Positions 1 through 11,588 are shown, numbered from the stretch's first letter. The stretch is 64,000 nt of DNA from Gambelia wislizenii (GCA_030847615.1 JAUMIR010000003.1:287612265-287676264); one strand, 5' to 3'. Notes: a model not told the origin generated them from the letters alone. Translations and numbers: made by a program.

Positions 1-1807
1 CCTTTCAGATCTGACAGAAATCTTGCTATTTTTCAAACATTAACAGAATAGATACATGCAGCCACATGCAGACAAAAGAATTAAAGAGGACTGAGTATCA
101 TCAATATAATTATGGCCCCATAAACCATATTAGTCCACCATCTCTCTCAGACAAATTGCACAGATGGTAAACAAAAGACATAACAGCCCAATCTAATGCA
201 GGACTCAAAGGCTGAGGGCATCTGGGGAGGAAGAGCAATTCAGTAACAGCCTCTGGGATTTGCCTGAAAAACATACATCCCTGCTCTCAGGAGACATTAT
301 CCATTCTTACTGGAATTTTCCGTTAAGTCAACCATATCGGATCACTGGTGAAAACCAAAAGGTCAAAGGGAGGTCACACAAAACCATCAAGAGTGCTTGG
401 CTTCTCTCTCCTGCCTTGAGGAGATCACAGACAGATGAGATTAATGCTGTTTCCAAAGCCAAGGCCATGGCTGCTGCTTGTCTGAATGGACTCCCAGCCC
501 TTCCAGGATATTTGGTGTCAAGACACACTCAAATACGCAGCTGGGTGATGACATTGGATGATAGTACTATTTGGAACAAGAGCCAGAGTACAGCTTGACC
601 GAAGGCTGGTCACAGTATCAAATTCATTGAAAGATGCAAAAGATACGAATAAAACAAAACATGAATCTAAAATAATCTGTAAAGGCTCTGACAAAAAACA
701 AACAAACTGCAGCCTCTGCTTTTGACTCAATGAGGATTTCACAGTTGTCTGATCTATTTTTCTATACTCTACCTTAAATTCCAGCCACCAGGAGCTCATG
801 TTTTTTTGGTTTTGCCCACCAACAACAACCTGGGGTTTATTTTCTTTTTCTTGTGGATGACCATATCATTTTGCTGTTAAGATGCTGCATAATGTTATCC
901 TTGTCCTCATCATTATCAGCTATGATCCCTTACTTCAGTCTATTTCACCTGTAATTTGAGAGAAAACAGATGATCCACTTGTGTGGCATTTAACTCCTTT
1001 TTAATAGGATCTTTTAACCTTTAAAGCTCAATAGCACCTTTCATATTGGATGTTTATTGAGTCAGTTTATTAGGTGAAATTAGTTGACATTAGTTTGTTT
1101 CCCATTTAATAGTAGCATGTACAGCAGGACTACACATTCTTTTTCTTATTAGAGAATAACTGTGTTTTGGAATATAGATTTACAGAGTAAACAGGCTAGG
1201 AATGAGCTGTAGACAGGCTTGGGGTGTTTTGGTTGCAAATTATAAAAAAATATCCTTCTCTGATCTTTTAAACCAGTTCACTGTTCCGGGCACAAGGCCT
1301 TGGATGCAGCTTATGGAATGACTTTTTTTTATTTTCATGAAGGCCATGTCAGGACAGAAGAGGGTTAAAGTTCCTTTCTCTTTCCCTTGTTATCTAAATG
1401 CAGCTCTAGTCCTTCTAAGTTGTCATTTTATTCAGTAATGACAACTAAAAAGCATGTGTGTTAATTGCATTTACATTACCATCACATCTGGTTTGGGCCA
1501 AAAGTCAGTGGAAGTTCCTACTCAGTAAGCATGAACCCAAATGGTTTGAGTTGCCATATGCTCTAACACAGGAATCTCCTAACACATAGCTGGACGTGTT
1601 TTCTGCTATTGCAAACAGACAGACAAACAAATTCAATAAGGAACAAATTTTTGTGCAAACAGTGATATATGGACTTTAAATAAGAACAAGGTTATTTCTT
1701 TAAAAAGTAGATGAGAAAAAGGTATAGAAACAGAAAATTTGAAAGACTACTGTTTTCATTCAGTCTCTATAAACTTACATTGATAGTATATTATTGGGAG
1801 CAACAAC
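1..1807. other. Unannotated AT-rich DNA, no gene seen
   Basis: I see no recognisable repeat, RNA gene or exon here. The longest open frames (around 260-600 on plus and 518-799 on minus) overlap each other on opposite strands, have no recognisable domain and lack any splice context I can defend. Probably intron or intergenic DNA. Confidence 0.5.
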
Positions 1808-2889
1808 CAGTTAGGCCACAAGGTATACAGAAAACCCCCACACATGGACAGATACCTACACAAGAACTCCAATCATCACCCAGGACAAAAAAGAAGCACA
1901 ATAAAAACATTGGTAGACCATACAAAAAGGATCTGTGAACCCCACTACCTGGAGGATGAACTGAGGCACCTAACCTGGGCTCTACAGGCTAATGGTTATT
2001 CTAGATCAGACATCACAAGAACAGCCAGACCCAGAAAAAACCACAGGAATGAAGAAGAAAAACAGCCACCCAAAGGGAAGGTATTTTTATCATACATCAA
2101 AAGAATCACAGACAGAATAGGGAAACTGATGAGGAAACACAACCTCCAAACAATCTACAGACCAACCAAGATAATCCAAGAAATGCTACACTCCGTGAAG
2201 GACAAAAGAGACCCTCTCACAGCTGCAGGAGCAGACCGCATACCATGCAGCTGTGGACAAGTTTACATAGGGACCACTAAACGCAGTGTGTAAACAAGAA
2301 TCAAGGAACATGAGAGACACTGTAGACTGGGCCAACCAGAAAAATCAGCAGTAGCAGAACATGTGATAAACCAACCTGGACACAAAATACTATTTAAAAA
2401 CACAGACATTCTGGACCAAGCCAACAACTATCATGTCAGAATGCACAGAGAAGTTATTGAAATCCACAAACACCTGGACACCTTCAACAGGAAAGAAGAA
2501 ACCCTAAAAGTAAACAAAATCTGGCTCCTAATTTTGAAACACAATAGAATCAAAACTCAACACTTACAAAGGAATTACATCCTGGGGCAGGGGGAATTCC
2601 AGCAGATAATGGACCATCAACCAACCGTTAGCCAAACAGACACGAATGAGCCTTGCATTTCTATACCCAGAAACTAACCATTCAATTACACAAATTTACA
2701 TATACTCCCAAACAGGTGTTCACAGTATATAAACTCCACATACACTCTTACCCAACCATTCTCTGAAGATGCTAACCACAGATGCAGGCAAAATGTCAGA
2801 AATAAACTATTCCAGAACACGGCTTCATAGCCCAGAAAAAAACCCAAGGAAAATCTATGGATGCCAGCCGTGAAAGCCTTCAACTTCAC
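1808..2889 (+). mobile_element. Penelope-like element, 5'-truncated copy
   Basis: A Penelope-like retroelement cut off at the 5' side inside the reverse transcriptase and running through the endonuclease to the 3' tail. The left limit is where similarity to the longer minus-strand copy (42832-46490) begins, near the sequence GGCCACAAGGTAT. The right tail (about 2690-2889) contains the direct-repeat (pseudo-LTR) sequence found again at 41748-42376, 42832-43180 and 46219-46490: a TATATAAACTCCACA stretch, CTCTGAAGATGC, then a GCCCAGAAAAAAACCC block. A target-site duplication was not found. Confidence 0.88.
1844..2677 (+). pseudogene. Penelope-like polyprotein remnant: RT C-terminus plus GIY-YIG endonuclease
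   Basis: One reading frame covers the end of the reverse transcriptase (HKNSNHHPGQKRS near the start, a region typical of Penelope RTs) and then the GIY-YIG endonuclease, which normally nicks the target for priming. A single in-frame TAA at 2291-2293 splits it, at a place where the other copy in this window has a glutamine codon. The endonuclease signature reads GADRIPCSCGQVYIGTT. The YIG half is kept, but the first half is GAD where the sister copy has GVY, so a normally conserved position is lost. After the stop the frame continues through RIKEHERHC and AVAEHVINQPGH, both part of this domain. The part upstream of 1808, including the catalytic YVDD, is absent. The copy is dead. Confidence 0.85.
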
Positions 2890-3794
2890 AATCTTCAGTA
2901 GAATGTGTGGTCAGAAGTACAATTTGGAGTGAAAATTCAGAGACAGTAATGTCAACTTAACTTCTTTCAGATACACTAAATTATCCTTTAAAAAGATGTG
3001 TAGTCAAACTATATAGAAACTAGGGTAATAAAATAAGTTACCAAAGAAGAAAGCACAACACACTTATGTTCTTTGGGTGACTTACTTGGGGCTTTTAATT
3101 TTTTGCCCCAGGCAATGTAGCCTTTTACTACAGCATCTGTCACTGTTTATCTTTAACTACATAACATATGTCACTGTCAAAGGAGGTCATCATCTGTAGA
3201 CTCTGGCCAGATGGCTACTCCTGCTCCACAGCCCCTCATACCTAAGGATTGGGTTGTTCAGTATTTGTCATCTTAAACCATTGAAGTGCCATGGCTCCTT
3301 GGACCATGGAGGCAATGTGAGATCAATTGGGAGAAACCCAGGGCTAATCCAAGCCATTCTGTTGCCTGAGGCAAAGAACAATATGTCACCTTTCACACTC
3401 TATGTATAAAAGGCAAATCTTACCTCAACACTAATGCTTGGACAGCATTTTCCAAGCCATCTGAAGACAGCAGGCTAGACCAGGGGGTGCAAGGAAGGCT
3501 GTGTAGCATACAGCCCATTTCTCCAAAACCTTCCTTTTGCCTCCCAAAATCTACTGGCTGAGACAACTGCTTCACTTTGCCAATGACAGAGATGGCCCTG
3601 AAAAGTCCGTGGAGGAACTCCTCTTTCTGTCAGAGTCAGATGTTCTCCAGAACCTGGTTTAATGCAGTTATAAGGCAGAATGAGAATGTAACTTCTCATA
3701 AGTTTTCCAGGACTTCTCATGTTACCATGAGCACCACAATTCAAGGATGACACACATAATTTGAAACACTTTGGATTTTAGTCCATACTTTAAT
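2890..3794. other. Unannotated DNA, no gene seen
   Basis: No repeat family, RNA gene or exon recognised. The minus-strand frame at 3475-3753 has no domain I know. Confidence 0.45.
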
Positions 3795-3898
3795 CTGTCA
3801 GGGATGCTTTGATCGTGATTTCCTGCATGGCAGGGGGTTGGACTGGATGGCCCTCGTGGTCTCTTCCAACTCTATAATTCTATGATTCTATGATTCTA
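3795..3898 (+). mobile_element. CR1 LINE, extreme 3' end
   Basis: Matches the last ~100 bp of the CR1 copies elsewhere in the window (CTGTCAGGGATGCTTTGATC, then GCATGGCAGGGGGTTGGACT) and ends in the CR1-type octamer repeat TATGATTCTATGATTCT. CR1 has no poly(A) tail; this short terminal repeat is how its RNA is recognised for reverse transcription. Confidence 0.9.
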
Positions 3899-4013
3899 CT
3901 TTGGAGTTAGGGTTCAGCACCGTGAATAACTCTTTTAAGGTACAGACTAGAACCTGGAATGTATTCACTGCCCCATTGACATGGGAGCCACCAGCCACCA
4001 TTGAAAGCTTGTC

Positions 4014-4089
4014 ATGGGGTCATGGAGTTGGAGGGGACCACGGGGGCCGTCTGGTCCAGCTCCCTGCCCTGCGGGAGCACACAATCAAA
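4014..4089 (-). mobile_element. CR1 LINE 3'-end fragment, reversed
   Basis: Reverse complement of the CR1 3' terminus: it begins GGTCATGGAGTTGGAGGGGA and runs to CACACAATCAAAG. It is more diverged and GC-richer than neighbouring copies, which suggests an older insertion. Confidence 0.75.
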
Positions 4090-4095
4090 GAGGTG

Positions 4096-4268
4096 TTCAG
4101 CAGTGGAATGTAGTGCCTTGGAGTATGGTGGAGTCTCCTTCTTTGGAGGTTTTCAAATAGAGGCTGGATGGCCATTTGTCATGAACACTTTGGTTGTGTA
4201 TTCTTGCATGGCAGGGGGCTGGACTGGATGGCCCTTTTGGTCTCTTCCAACTCTATGATTCTATGAAC
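4096..4268 (+). mobile_element. CR1 LINE 3' end
   Basis: About 170 bp of CR1 3' UTR: GCAGTGGAATG, then GGTGGAGTCTCCTTCTTTGG, ending in CTATGATTCTATGA. Confidence 0.9.
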
Positions 4269-4437
4269 AATGCTTTGAAGTGTGCCTGGAAATGGACTGG
4301 TAGCCAGTGAAGCTGTTACAGCAAGGGACTTAATTACATGTTCCCTATGGCCAGCTCCAGTCAGCAGTCTGGCCTCAGCATTTTGGATCTGCTGCAATTT
4401 CCGAACAGTCTCCAAAGGCATTACAGCATTCAATAAC
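4269..4437. repeat. Unclassified old interspersed repeat
   Basis: The wording (CTGGAAATGGACTGGTAGCC, GCTGTTACAGCAAG, TTTCCGAACAGTCTCCAAAG) resembles a dispersed sauropsid repeat that I know only as a recurring sequence. Fragments that look like other parts of it occur at 38936-39180 and 42471-42530. Read on the minus strand it gives a short peptide like the L2 RT C-terminus (LQQIQNAEARLLTG), so an L2 origin is possible. Class left open. Confidence 0.4.
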
Positions 4438-4699
4438 CATCATAGTTTGGTGGTTGGTGGCTTCCATGTCAATGAATCTGTTCTGGGTTTTGGTCTGAAC
4501 TTGAAAGATGCTATCCAAGACGCTGAACCTATGTTGAGAACAGACTAAAACTCAGAGTAGTTTAACCTGCTAGCTGCCACTACATGCCTGTATGCATAGA
4601 CAGGATTTTTGTATTGCTCCCACAGTGCTTTTCAGTGGAGTCACATTTTTCTCTTTTGGCCGTGAGTCATTAAATGCTAATTAATTAAGAGATGTACAG

Positions 4700-5325
4700 T
4701 TGTAGCAGCTAAAAAGGCCAATGTGATTTTGGGCTGCATCTATAGAAGCATAGTGTCTAGATCAAGGAAAATCATAGTGCCAGTCTGTTCTGCCTTGGTC
4801 AGGCCTCACCTAGAATACTGTGTCCAGTTCTGGGCACCACAATTCAAAAAGGATATTGACAAATTGGAGCGTGTCAGAGGAGGGTGACTAAAATGGTGAA
4901 AGGTCTGGAAACCATGCCTTATGAGGAAAGACTTAGGGAGCTGGGTATGTTTAGCCTGAAAAAAAAAAGACAGTTAAGGGGCGATATGATAGCCCTGTTT
5001 AAGTATTTGAAGGGGTGTCACATTGAGGATGGAGCAAACTTGTTTTCTACTGCTGCAGAGACAAGAACACGAAGCAATGGATGCAAGCTCCAGGAACAGA
5101 GATTCCACCTCAACATTAGGAGGAACTTTCTGACAATAGGAGCTGTTTGGCAGTGGAGAACACTCCCTCAGAACATGGTGGGGTCTCCTTCCTTGGAGTC
5201 GTTAAACAAAGGCTGGATGCCCATCTGTCAGGGATGCTTTGATCGTGATTTCCTGCATGGCAGGGGGTTGGACTGGATGACCCTTGTGGTCTCTTCTAAC
5301 TCTACAATTCTATGATTCTATGATT
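4700..5325 (+). mobile_element. CR1 LINE, 3' part
   Basis: Begins in the RT C-terminal coding region (GCAGCTAAAAAGGCCAATG, as in the longer copies) and runs to a terminal ATTCTATGATTCTATGATTC repeat. The coding part is broken after CGTGTCAGAGGAGGGTGACT. The frame at 4884-5315 is the usual CR1 tail read-through and is not a separate gene. Confidence 0.9.
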
Positions 5326-5327
5326 CT

Positions 5328-5796
5328 TTGTTGACAAGCTGAAGCATGGCTAGAGGAGGGCGAACAAAATGCTTAAAGGTCTGGAAACCATGCCCCATGA
5401 GGAGGGGCTTAGGAGCAGCTTATTTAGCCTAGAGAAGAGAAAGTTGAGAGGTGACATGATAGCCATGTTTAAATGTTCAAAGTGATATCATATTCAGGAT
5501 GGAGCAAGCTTGTTTTCTGCTGTTCCAGAGACTAGGACATGGACCAATAGATTCAAGCTACAGGAAAAGAGATTGCAGCTAAACCTTAGGAAGAACTTCC
5601 TAAAAGTAAGAGCTGTTTGGCAGTGGAATGCACTGCCTTGGAGTGTGGTGGAAACCTTCTTTGGAGGTTTTTAAACAGAGGCTGGATGGCCATCCTTTGG
5701 CCATGCTTTGATTGTGTGTTCCTACATGGCAGGGATTGGACTGGATGGCCCTTGTGATCTCTTCCAACCCTATCATCCTATAATTCCATGTCATAC
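5328..5796 (+). mobile_element. CR1 LINE, 3' part
   Basis: A second CR1 tail that starts within a few bases of the end of the previous one (GACAAGCTGAAGCATG onward) and ends near CCTATCATCCTATAATTCC, a decayed octamer repeat. More diverged than the copy before it. Confidence 0.85.
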
Positions 5797-6780
5797 AGGA
5801 AGAAGCAGTGCTGGAGTGGATTTTATACCACCAGAATAACAGCTTAATCACCAACTAGAGTCTTTAGATGTCTACCTTACTCCACATTTTAACCTTTTGC
5901 CTGAGATCAATTTATCTGAAGTTTCAATAACTTGACTTCTTAGAAGACTGGATAGTTGGTTTCTTTCATTTTTATATGAATTATGTATTACTGAGTGAAC
6001 AAGTAGTTGTTTTGTTTTTGTTCAAGGAAACATGAGATTGATTAATAGATTTTTAAGACTACTGGGAAGGATGGTAGGGCTTGAAAATCATGTTTGCCAC
6101 CTTTATGGTAATTGGATTAATTATTCCTGCTTAAAAAAAACCATACATAAGGATTCTCATGTCACTAGTTCATGCAGGGCTTTTTTCCTGCCCACCCCCA
6201 CCCCAGGTCTTAATTAAAGTTCTAGTTCCTGTGTATATACTTACAGAATAAGTGGTTCCTCAGCATTCCTGCACATAGCATTTCCAGAAATAGTTCCACC
6301 CTAAAATTAGTGGGTTACTAACTGGGCATTCCTCATACAAGAATGTTATGCCAGTTCCACTTGGCTGGGGGGAAAAGCGTTTGACTAAATCAGTGAGAAA
6401 AACATGGAGGCAGGCTCTTTTTTCATGTATGCATATGTTTAGCTAGCAGTCTCCCAACCAAATAGGGAAGTTGTGAAGTCGGTGAATAATAGCTGGTTAA
6501 TAAAAATGACAGATTACTCACAGATATGTGACACATCCCTTTATGTATCTAAATTCATTTTATGTTTCTTTGTTAAACATTACAAAACAAGTAAATGGAA
6601 GGTAGCACAATTGGGCATCTATACTGAACAAAGCTGCCTTTTCATGAATGTATGAGAAGCTTGAGTTAAGTTAGGATGTTGCACATCAGTTTCAGAATGT
6701 GTGCATTCCAGACTCTTGAATCCAGGTTGTGAAAAGACTGCCTGTTCTGGATAGGATGCTCCTTGATCCACCATTGTCAG
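5797..6780. other. Unannotated DNA, no gene seen
   Basis: AT-rich and unique-looking, with no feature I can support. Confidence 0.45.
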
Positions 6781-6965
6781 TTGGGGTCAAGATTGCTGGG
6801 AGTCAGCCAGCTATGGCTTTTCCTGGACAGAGATAATTGAGCCATGTTCTCACAAACTCCAGATTGGACTATTGCATCGCACTTATTGGGGGTGTCCTTG
6901 AAAATGGTATGGGAGTTACAGCAGGGAAAAGCAGCCTTGAGCCACAAGGGATGTAGTGTTGAACA
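6781..6965 (+). mobile_element. L2-like LINE RT fragment, degraded
   Basis: Around 6850-6890 the plus strand reads TNSRLDYCIAL, the motif that precedes the C-terminal end of L2/CR1-group reverse transcriptases (usually SRLDYCNALY). Surrounding sequence is decayed and carries stops. Family assignment rests on this short motif. Confidence 0.5.
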
Positions 6966-8160
6966 GAACTTTATGCAAACATTCAAGACAAATATCATCA
7001 TTTATAAAATAGTTTAATGCAAGCTCCTTGGGGAAACTGAATACAGCAGGTGGCCATAACTGAACCATTAACTCTCTGACCAAATTAAAATACACTACAA
7101 ATTAAAATGATGTAGCATTTATAATAACTTGTAATTTTCTATTAACACCTGCAGAGATCAATTAAAATAACTTGATTCTTTCCCTTGGTCAGCACAGCTG
7201 CTTCAGAAGAAAAGAAGGTGTGGGACTATAAATAGGGTTGCACAGTTTCTTTCCTGGCAGGGCTGCTATGCCTTTAAGAACTCCAAGACACAGGCAGGTG
7301 GAAGTAAAAGAGGTGGAGCTTTTCCCATCTCTTTTATTGGCAAGCTACAATGAATCCAGTACTATCTTCTGTTTGACACACAACTCTTAAAGAAAAACCT
7401 TAGCCGAGCCACCTCAAAGAAAGAAAATGAGTTCTTAGGTATGAATGCAATGTTATCTTTCCTTTCTGAAATAGCCACTTGTCTTCTTATTTTTTAAAGT
7501 AAATTTTATTTTAAAAAGTGTTTCCAAAATGTTACAATTTAGGGCAGTTATTTTTAACTTCCAGAAGAAATAAAAGTGTGAAGCCAAGAAGGCCACAGCA
7601 AGGAAAAACACAGGAAGATATAACAAAGGACAAATGAGATTATATGGATTTGTACTTTCTTAGGTTTTGATTCAGTGTTGAATCAAGACACAGTGTTTAA
7701 ATGTTACAAAGTCCTGGCCAACAAAAAAATGAGATGTCATCATGCAGGACTCAGATTTTGTCATGAACTAAAAAGATAAGACATACTGTTTATGTTTGGT
7801 ATTATCATCGTACAGTCCAAAAAAAAAAAAGCATGCGTACGTCCTTCTGAAATTTATTGAACAAAGGTACACATGACCTAGAAAGTACTCTCTAAATGTT
7901 TCACCAGGTTGGGCAGTACAGCTTGTTTGTTTCTATATTTTATATTCTGCTTTTCAACCAAAGATAAGTTAACGTTAAGAAAACACAGATTTAAAAGATA
8001 GATATGGAATGGCTGGTATCCTGTTAGTGGTATACACATGCATAAATCAATCTTATGCACGTGTATGTCTTTTTTGGGTCTTTGTGGATGTCAGTATTCC
8101 CTCCATTCCTCAACACCAACCAAACATACCATATTGCTATTAAAGCACCCCATACAGCCA
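6966..8160. other. Unannotated AT-rich DNA
   Basis: No repeat, RNA gene or exon recognised. There is a short A run near 7819-7830. Confidence 0.45.
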
Positions 8161-8162
8161 TT

Positions 8163-8206
8163 CCATGATGGACAGGAGGACATGCCATGATGGACAGGAG
8201 GACATC
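8163..8206. repeat. Two tandem copies of a 22-bp unit
   Basis: The 22-bp unit starting CCATGATGGACAGG is repeated at 8163-8184 and 8185-8206 with one mismatch at the last base. It sits at the left shoulder of the foldback that follows. Confidence 0.85.
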
Positions 8207-8353
8207 AGAGAAGCATGGCTATGTCCCCATAGCCAGACACAAAATGATTGCATCATCCACCAGGATTGTCTGGAAGTTCTTTCTAGACCCTGAGAGATAA
8301 TGTAATCATTTTATGTCTGGCTACAGAGACATAGCCACACACTTCTCTGATCC
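8201..8353. repeat. Foldback (inverted repeat), ~58-bp arms
   Basis: The left arm (8201-8257) and right arm (8295-8353) are reverse complements over most of their length (ATCAGAGAAG against CTTCTCTGAT, TAGCCAGACA against TGTCTGGCTA, AAAATGATTG against AATCATTTTA). The spacer is about 37 bp. It is probably a foldback-type DNA transposon, but I could not find a clear terminal repeat edge or target duplication. Confidence 0.7.
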
Positions 8354-8654
8354 CCTCTCCCCACGCCCAACAGCCATGTAATGTTCAAAGGGGGGCTGAA
8401 ATGTGTCTACCATACATCTGGAAGGTCATGAATAGCCAGCTATAATGTAGTTCGGCATGAAGAACTACTATGCTACACTAAGACATAGTTCATGATCCCA
8501 GCTAATTGAAAACAAAACAAAGCAAAAAGATAAAAACCCAGCTGAAAGCACAACAATAAAAGGCATACCCAGTATCCATTTAGTTATATCCCTTTCAACT
8601 GCAGACCAACTTCTCCATCTTCTCTGATGGATATATAGCTGCCATAGTAACAAA

Positions 8655-8883
8655 GGAGTGTGTATAGGTGCCTTCAAGTCACCTATTCACTTATGGCAAC
8701 CCCATGAATTTCACAGGATTTTCTTAGGCAAGGACTACTCAGAGGTAGCTTTGTCCTCTGAAATATAGCCTACAGAACCTAATATTCATTGGCGGTCTCC
8801 CATCCAAGAATTAACCAGGGCTGACCCTGCTTAATTTCCAGTATCAGACAGAATCAAGTGCCTTTTAGAGTATTTAGGTCCCA
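8655..8883 (-). mobile_element. 5S-rRNA-derived SINE (SINE3-type), reversed
   Basis: Read on the minus strand, the head contains the 3' half of 5S rRNA: about 8788-8840 gives AAGCAGGGTCAGCC and TTGGATGGGAGACCGCC with small changes. The body matches the copy at 62320-62512 (CTCTGAGTA, CCTATGAAATTCATGGGGTT-like, then a CTTGAAGGCAC tail). The internal promoter of such SINEs comes from 5S rRNA. It is not a functional 5S gene. Confidence 0.8.
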
Positions 8884-8997
8884 AGTAAGGAAGGCTTGCC
8901 TAAATTAAAATACCCTGGCCTGCTGGCAGAAGAGCAACAAAGATGAATCAACATAACTCTCACAGTAGAGAGTTCCAGAGTCGACGACGCTGTTGCT

Positions 8998-9197
8998 ACA
9001 CTGCAGAAATAATGCAGTTTGATACTGCTTTAACTGGCATGGCTCCATCCTATGGAACCTGGGATTTGAAGTTTGTTCTGGCACCAGCGCTCTCTGACAG
9101 AGAAGGCTAAATATCCCGCAAAACTACAAATCCCAGAATTCCATAGCATTGAGCTATGGCACTCAAAACAGTGTCAATTGCATTATTTCTGCACTGT
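8998..9197. mobile_element. Short palindromic MITE (ACAAATCCC family), copy 1
   Basis: Terminal inverted repeats ACACTGCAGAAATAATGCAG and GCATTATTTCTGCACTGT surround a body with inverted GGGATTTG / CAAATCCCAG words. Related elements lie at 15286, 23551, 28817, 35266 and 62890. Non-autonomous DNA transposon; superfamily not determined. Confidence 0.75.
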
Positions 9198-10123
9198 ATC
9201 AGCACCCTCTGAGTGGCCACTGAGAAGATCTTCTTTTGTTTGACATGGACTATATTCATTTCCTGGAAAATTCTCTTAAGAGGACTCATGGGACTGCTGA
9301 ATTGCTGGTGTGTTGACCAGGTTAGTGGTGACAATGTTCTATTTTTGAAAGTCCCCATAAGCACACTGAGCTCTGGAATCCAAAGCAGTTCACTTTAGAC
9401 TAAACAATCTTCTGCTGCTAGAAATATCACATGTGAGTTTCATTTTTCTTCTCCCTCTGCTTGAGGTCTGGAGGCTTCATTGCATTTGATTTTGTTGTAT
9501 GTTGTACAGTAAGTCACACTGCATGGGTTATAACTTAGCTCTCAAATGCAATGTCATTTTAAAATAAGAGATAAAAATGGACACAGCTGTATTCTAGTTC
9601 ATGCTGTTATTTGAAAGCCCACCTGGCCCTATTTGAGCAATATAAATAGTTTTGTACCTTCTGTCTTTCCTGTCACCGCAGAGAGCCTGTGTCACACTTG
9701 GCAATATATCCTGAGACAAAACATAAGCATCCATACACTAAGTGCCATTCACGCTTGACCAGAAATCTGTGCTTTGGAACAGAGGGAAGCCATCTTCATA
9801 TAAATAGGATGTTTGCACTGGGGTTTTTCAATCAAAACAAAGTAGAAAATAATTTCTGGAATATAGCTTACCATTTGCAGTAAGCAATGTGCAGTCACGG
9901 TTATTTTTTAAAAAATGTGGTGCTTACATGCAAAGCCTTCAGTATTAAAGATTCAGCAGTGTTTCTGAGACATTCTGGGATCAACTATGCTAAGGTGTGA
10001 TTCTCAGCATCTCCTTCTTGTCATAGAGCTGCAGCCTTTTCTTTTCTGATGGATTCATAGCTGGCATAGTAACAAAGGAAGATGCCTTATACTGAGTCAC
10101 ACAGAACATCTAACTATTGTCAT
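9198..10123. other. Mostly unannotated DNA
   Basis: No gene seen. Bases 10029-10078 share a ~45-bp stretch with 8605-8656 (TCTGATGGAT, then CATAGTAACAAAGGA). This marks two copies of an unclassified repeat, followed by GATGCCTTATACTGAGTCAC at 10080-10099, itself a recurring sauropsid repeat word. Confidence 0.4.
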
Positions 10124-10225
10124 TGGGGTAGGAACCTTCAGCTCTCTCCAGATGTCTTGAACTTCAACTCCCAAAAGCCTCAGCCAGCATAGTCAATGTG
10201 AGTGTTGCAGCTGAACTCCCATTGT
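10124..10225. mobile_element. hAT-type MITE, left half
   Basis: TTGGGGTAGGAACCTTCAGC, then CTCCAGATGTCTTGAACT and ACTCCCAAAAGCCTCAGCC, is one arm of the palindromic hAT MITE seen complete at 21392-21529. The second arm is missing or too decayed to recognise. Confidence 0.55.
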
Positions 10226-10956
10226 GAGGATACTGGCGCGGTGGGAGGGGGCTTATATGTAATCAGTAGCCATATTATATGCCAATGTGGTGAGAAATCA
10301 TCTCCAACATTTAGACCAAACTTTAAATGCCCCAAATAGGTTCAGCACCTTCAATAGCTAGCTTTAAAGTTCAAGCTGAAATGCAGAATGGAGTCACTAC
10401 CCCACTGACATGGAACGTCCTGTTTGATGGTGGAAAGTGGCCGAATGTTGCACTTGTGATGCAAGAGAGCAAGCACTGGAGAAACCAAGTCTGAACAGAG
10501 TTAAGCACAGAGGACACATAAAAGCAGAAGCATGGTCAATGCAGCCCAGGGGCTAGGCATGAAAAATACTCCAAGTAGTATCCAATGCCAAGCAGGGAGT
10601 CACCAAAGGTAATAGTCGAAGGAATAAGCCAATGGTCAGGAAGTGAGAGAGCAAAGAGTGTCACACAATGCTAAGCAGGAATAGTGCATCTATTGCCTTA
10701 CAGCTGGCTCATTAACTCAGTGTTTCCTTTGTAAGCACACCAAGGTGTCTTCTGCTCCTTTATTGCGGGCCCAAACCATATTCCCCCTTTCTCTCCCCCT
10801 CAAATAACACACAGACACTGTAGTGGCCATGTAGACTCTAATGTCTATTTGCTGGATGCAGTAATCTTGCAATTACTATTTGGGGTCAGACTAGATAGCC
10901 CATGAGAATCTGGAAGTCTGCAAAGTTTTTTTTCTTTAACTCTCAGGCCTAGTCAA
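10226..10956. other. Unannotated DNA
   Basis: No gene or clear repeat seen. Confidence 0.4.
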
Positions 10957-11314
10957 TGTTCGTTACTAATCAACCCTATGTTCCATAAACATATGATATG
11001 CTGATGTAAACAAATTCTTTCTCTAATAGCGGTCGAACTGTACCTAAATGTTCCTAAGCTATCTTGCCTTGAACTATCAACAAACGGTCTCAAGGGAAGT
11101 GCCAAATATGGACACGGAAACCACAAGATGGGAGGAGGAAAGTGTTCTTGTTTGTATCTCATAACACACACTGTATGCTCTATAAAAAGTTACACTCAAT
11201 GTGGCTCGTGGCGCCTTGGTCTTTTGGAAATTATTCCACCAAGGGCCCATGCGAATTGGGAATAAAGCTCACTTTCTCAATGTTTCTGTGGTCCTGAGTC
11301 TGGTTCCTGCAACA
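10957..11314 (+). mobile_element. Solo LTR, retrovirus-like
   Basis: About 360 bp with the order expected of an LTR: a TG start (TGTTCGTTAC), a TATA box TATAAAAA at 11181-11188, a polyadenylation signal AATAAA at 11261-11266 (80 bp downstream, so a short R region), then GGTCCTGAGTCTGG and an end near TCCTGCAACA. No internal retroviral genes lie next to it, so it is probably a solo LTR left by recombination. Exact ends are uncertain because I could not confirm a target duplication. Confidence 0.6.
11181..11188 (+). promoter_or_regulatory. TATA box of the solo LTR
   Basis: TATAAAAA placed 80 bp before AATAAA, the normal arrangement in compact LTRs. Confidence 0.6.
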
Positions 11315-11363
11315 ACACAAATTCTTCTACAACTATGTATTGATTACAATTTGGAAAATAAAT

Positions 11364-11573
11364 GTTAGGTACAGGTTAGTAATAAAAGATTGATGATACA
11401 ATGTTTTGGCAGTAAAAGGCCACAATTTGCTGGTGGCTGCAGATAGTTGGCATTTTGGCATGGGTCTGAATCCCTTCATTGACCAACCCAGTGTTGATCC
11501 ATGGCTTCCACGTCGGTTGCCACCGACCCCTTCTAAGAGGGGGAGTTCCTGGCCAAGTCATGCCGCTCAACAC
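11364..11573 (-). mobile_element. Candidate LTR with adjoining polypurine tract
   Basis: On the minus strand a 210-bp block starts TGTTGAGCGG and ends GTACCTAACA, giving TGTT...AACA inverted ends. Just upstream (plus 11574-11588) lies the purine-rich GGTGGAGGGGGAG, which fits a polypurine tract next to a 3' LTR. No matching second LTR or coding region was found, so this is a candidate only. Confidence 0.4.
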
Positions 11574-11588
11574 TCCCCCTCCACCTGT

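Noticed and set aside
260..598. 112-codon plus-strand frame
   Set aside because: No domain, codon pattern or splice context to support an exon; overlapped by minus-strand frames of similar length.
10952..11320. 4-5-bp target duplication of the solo LTR
   Set aside because: GTCAA on the left has no clean partner on the right for any of the possible CA ends, so exact LTR limits are left open.
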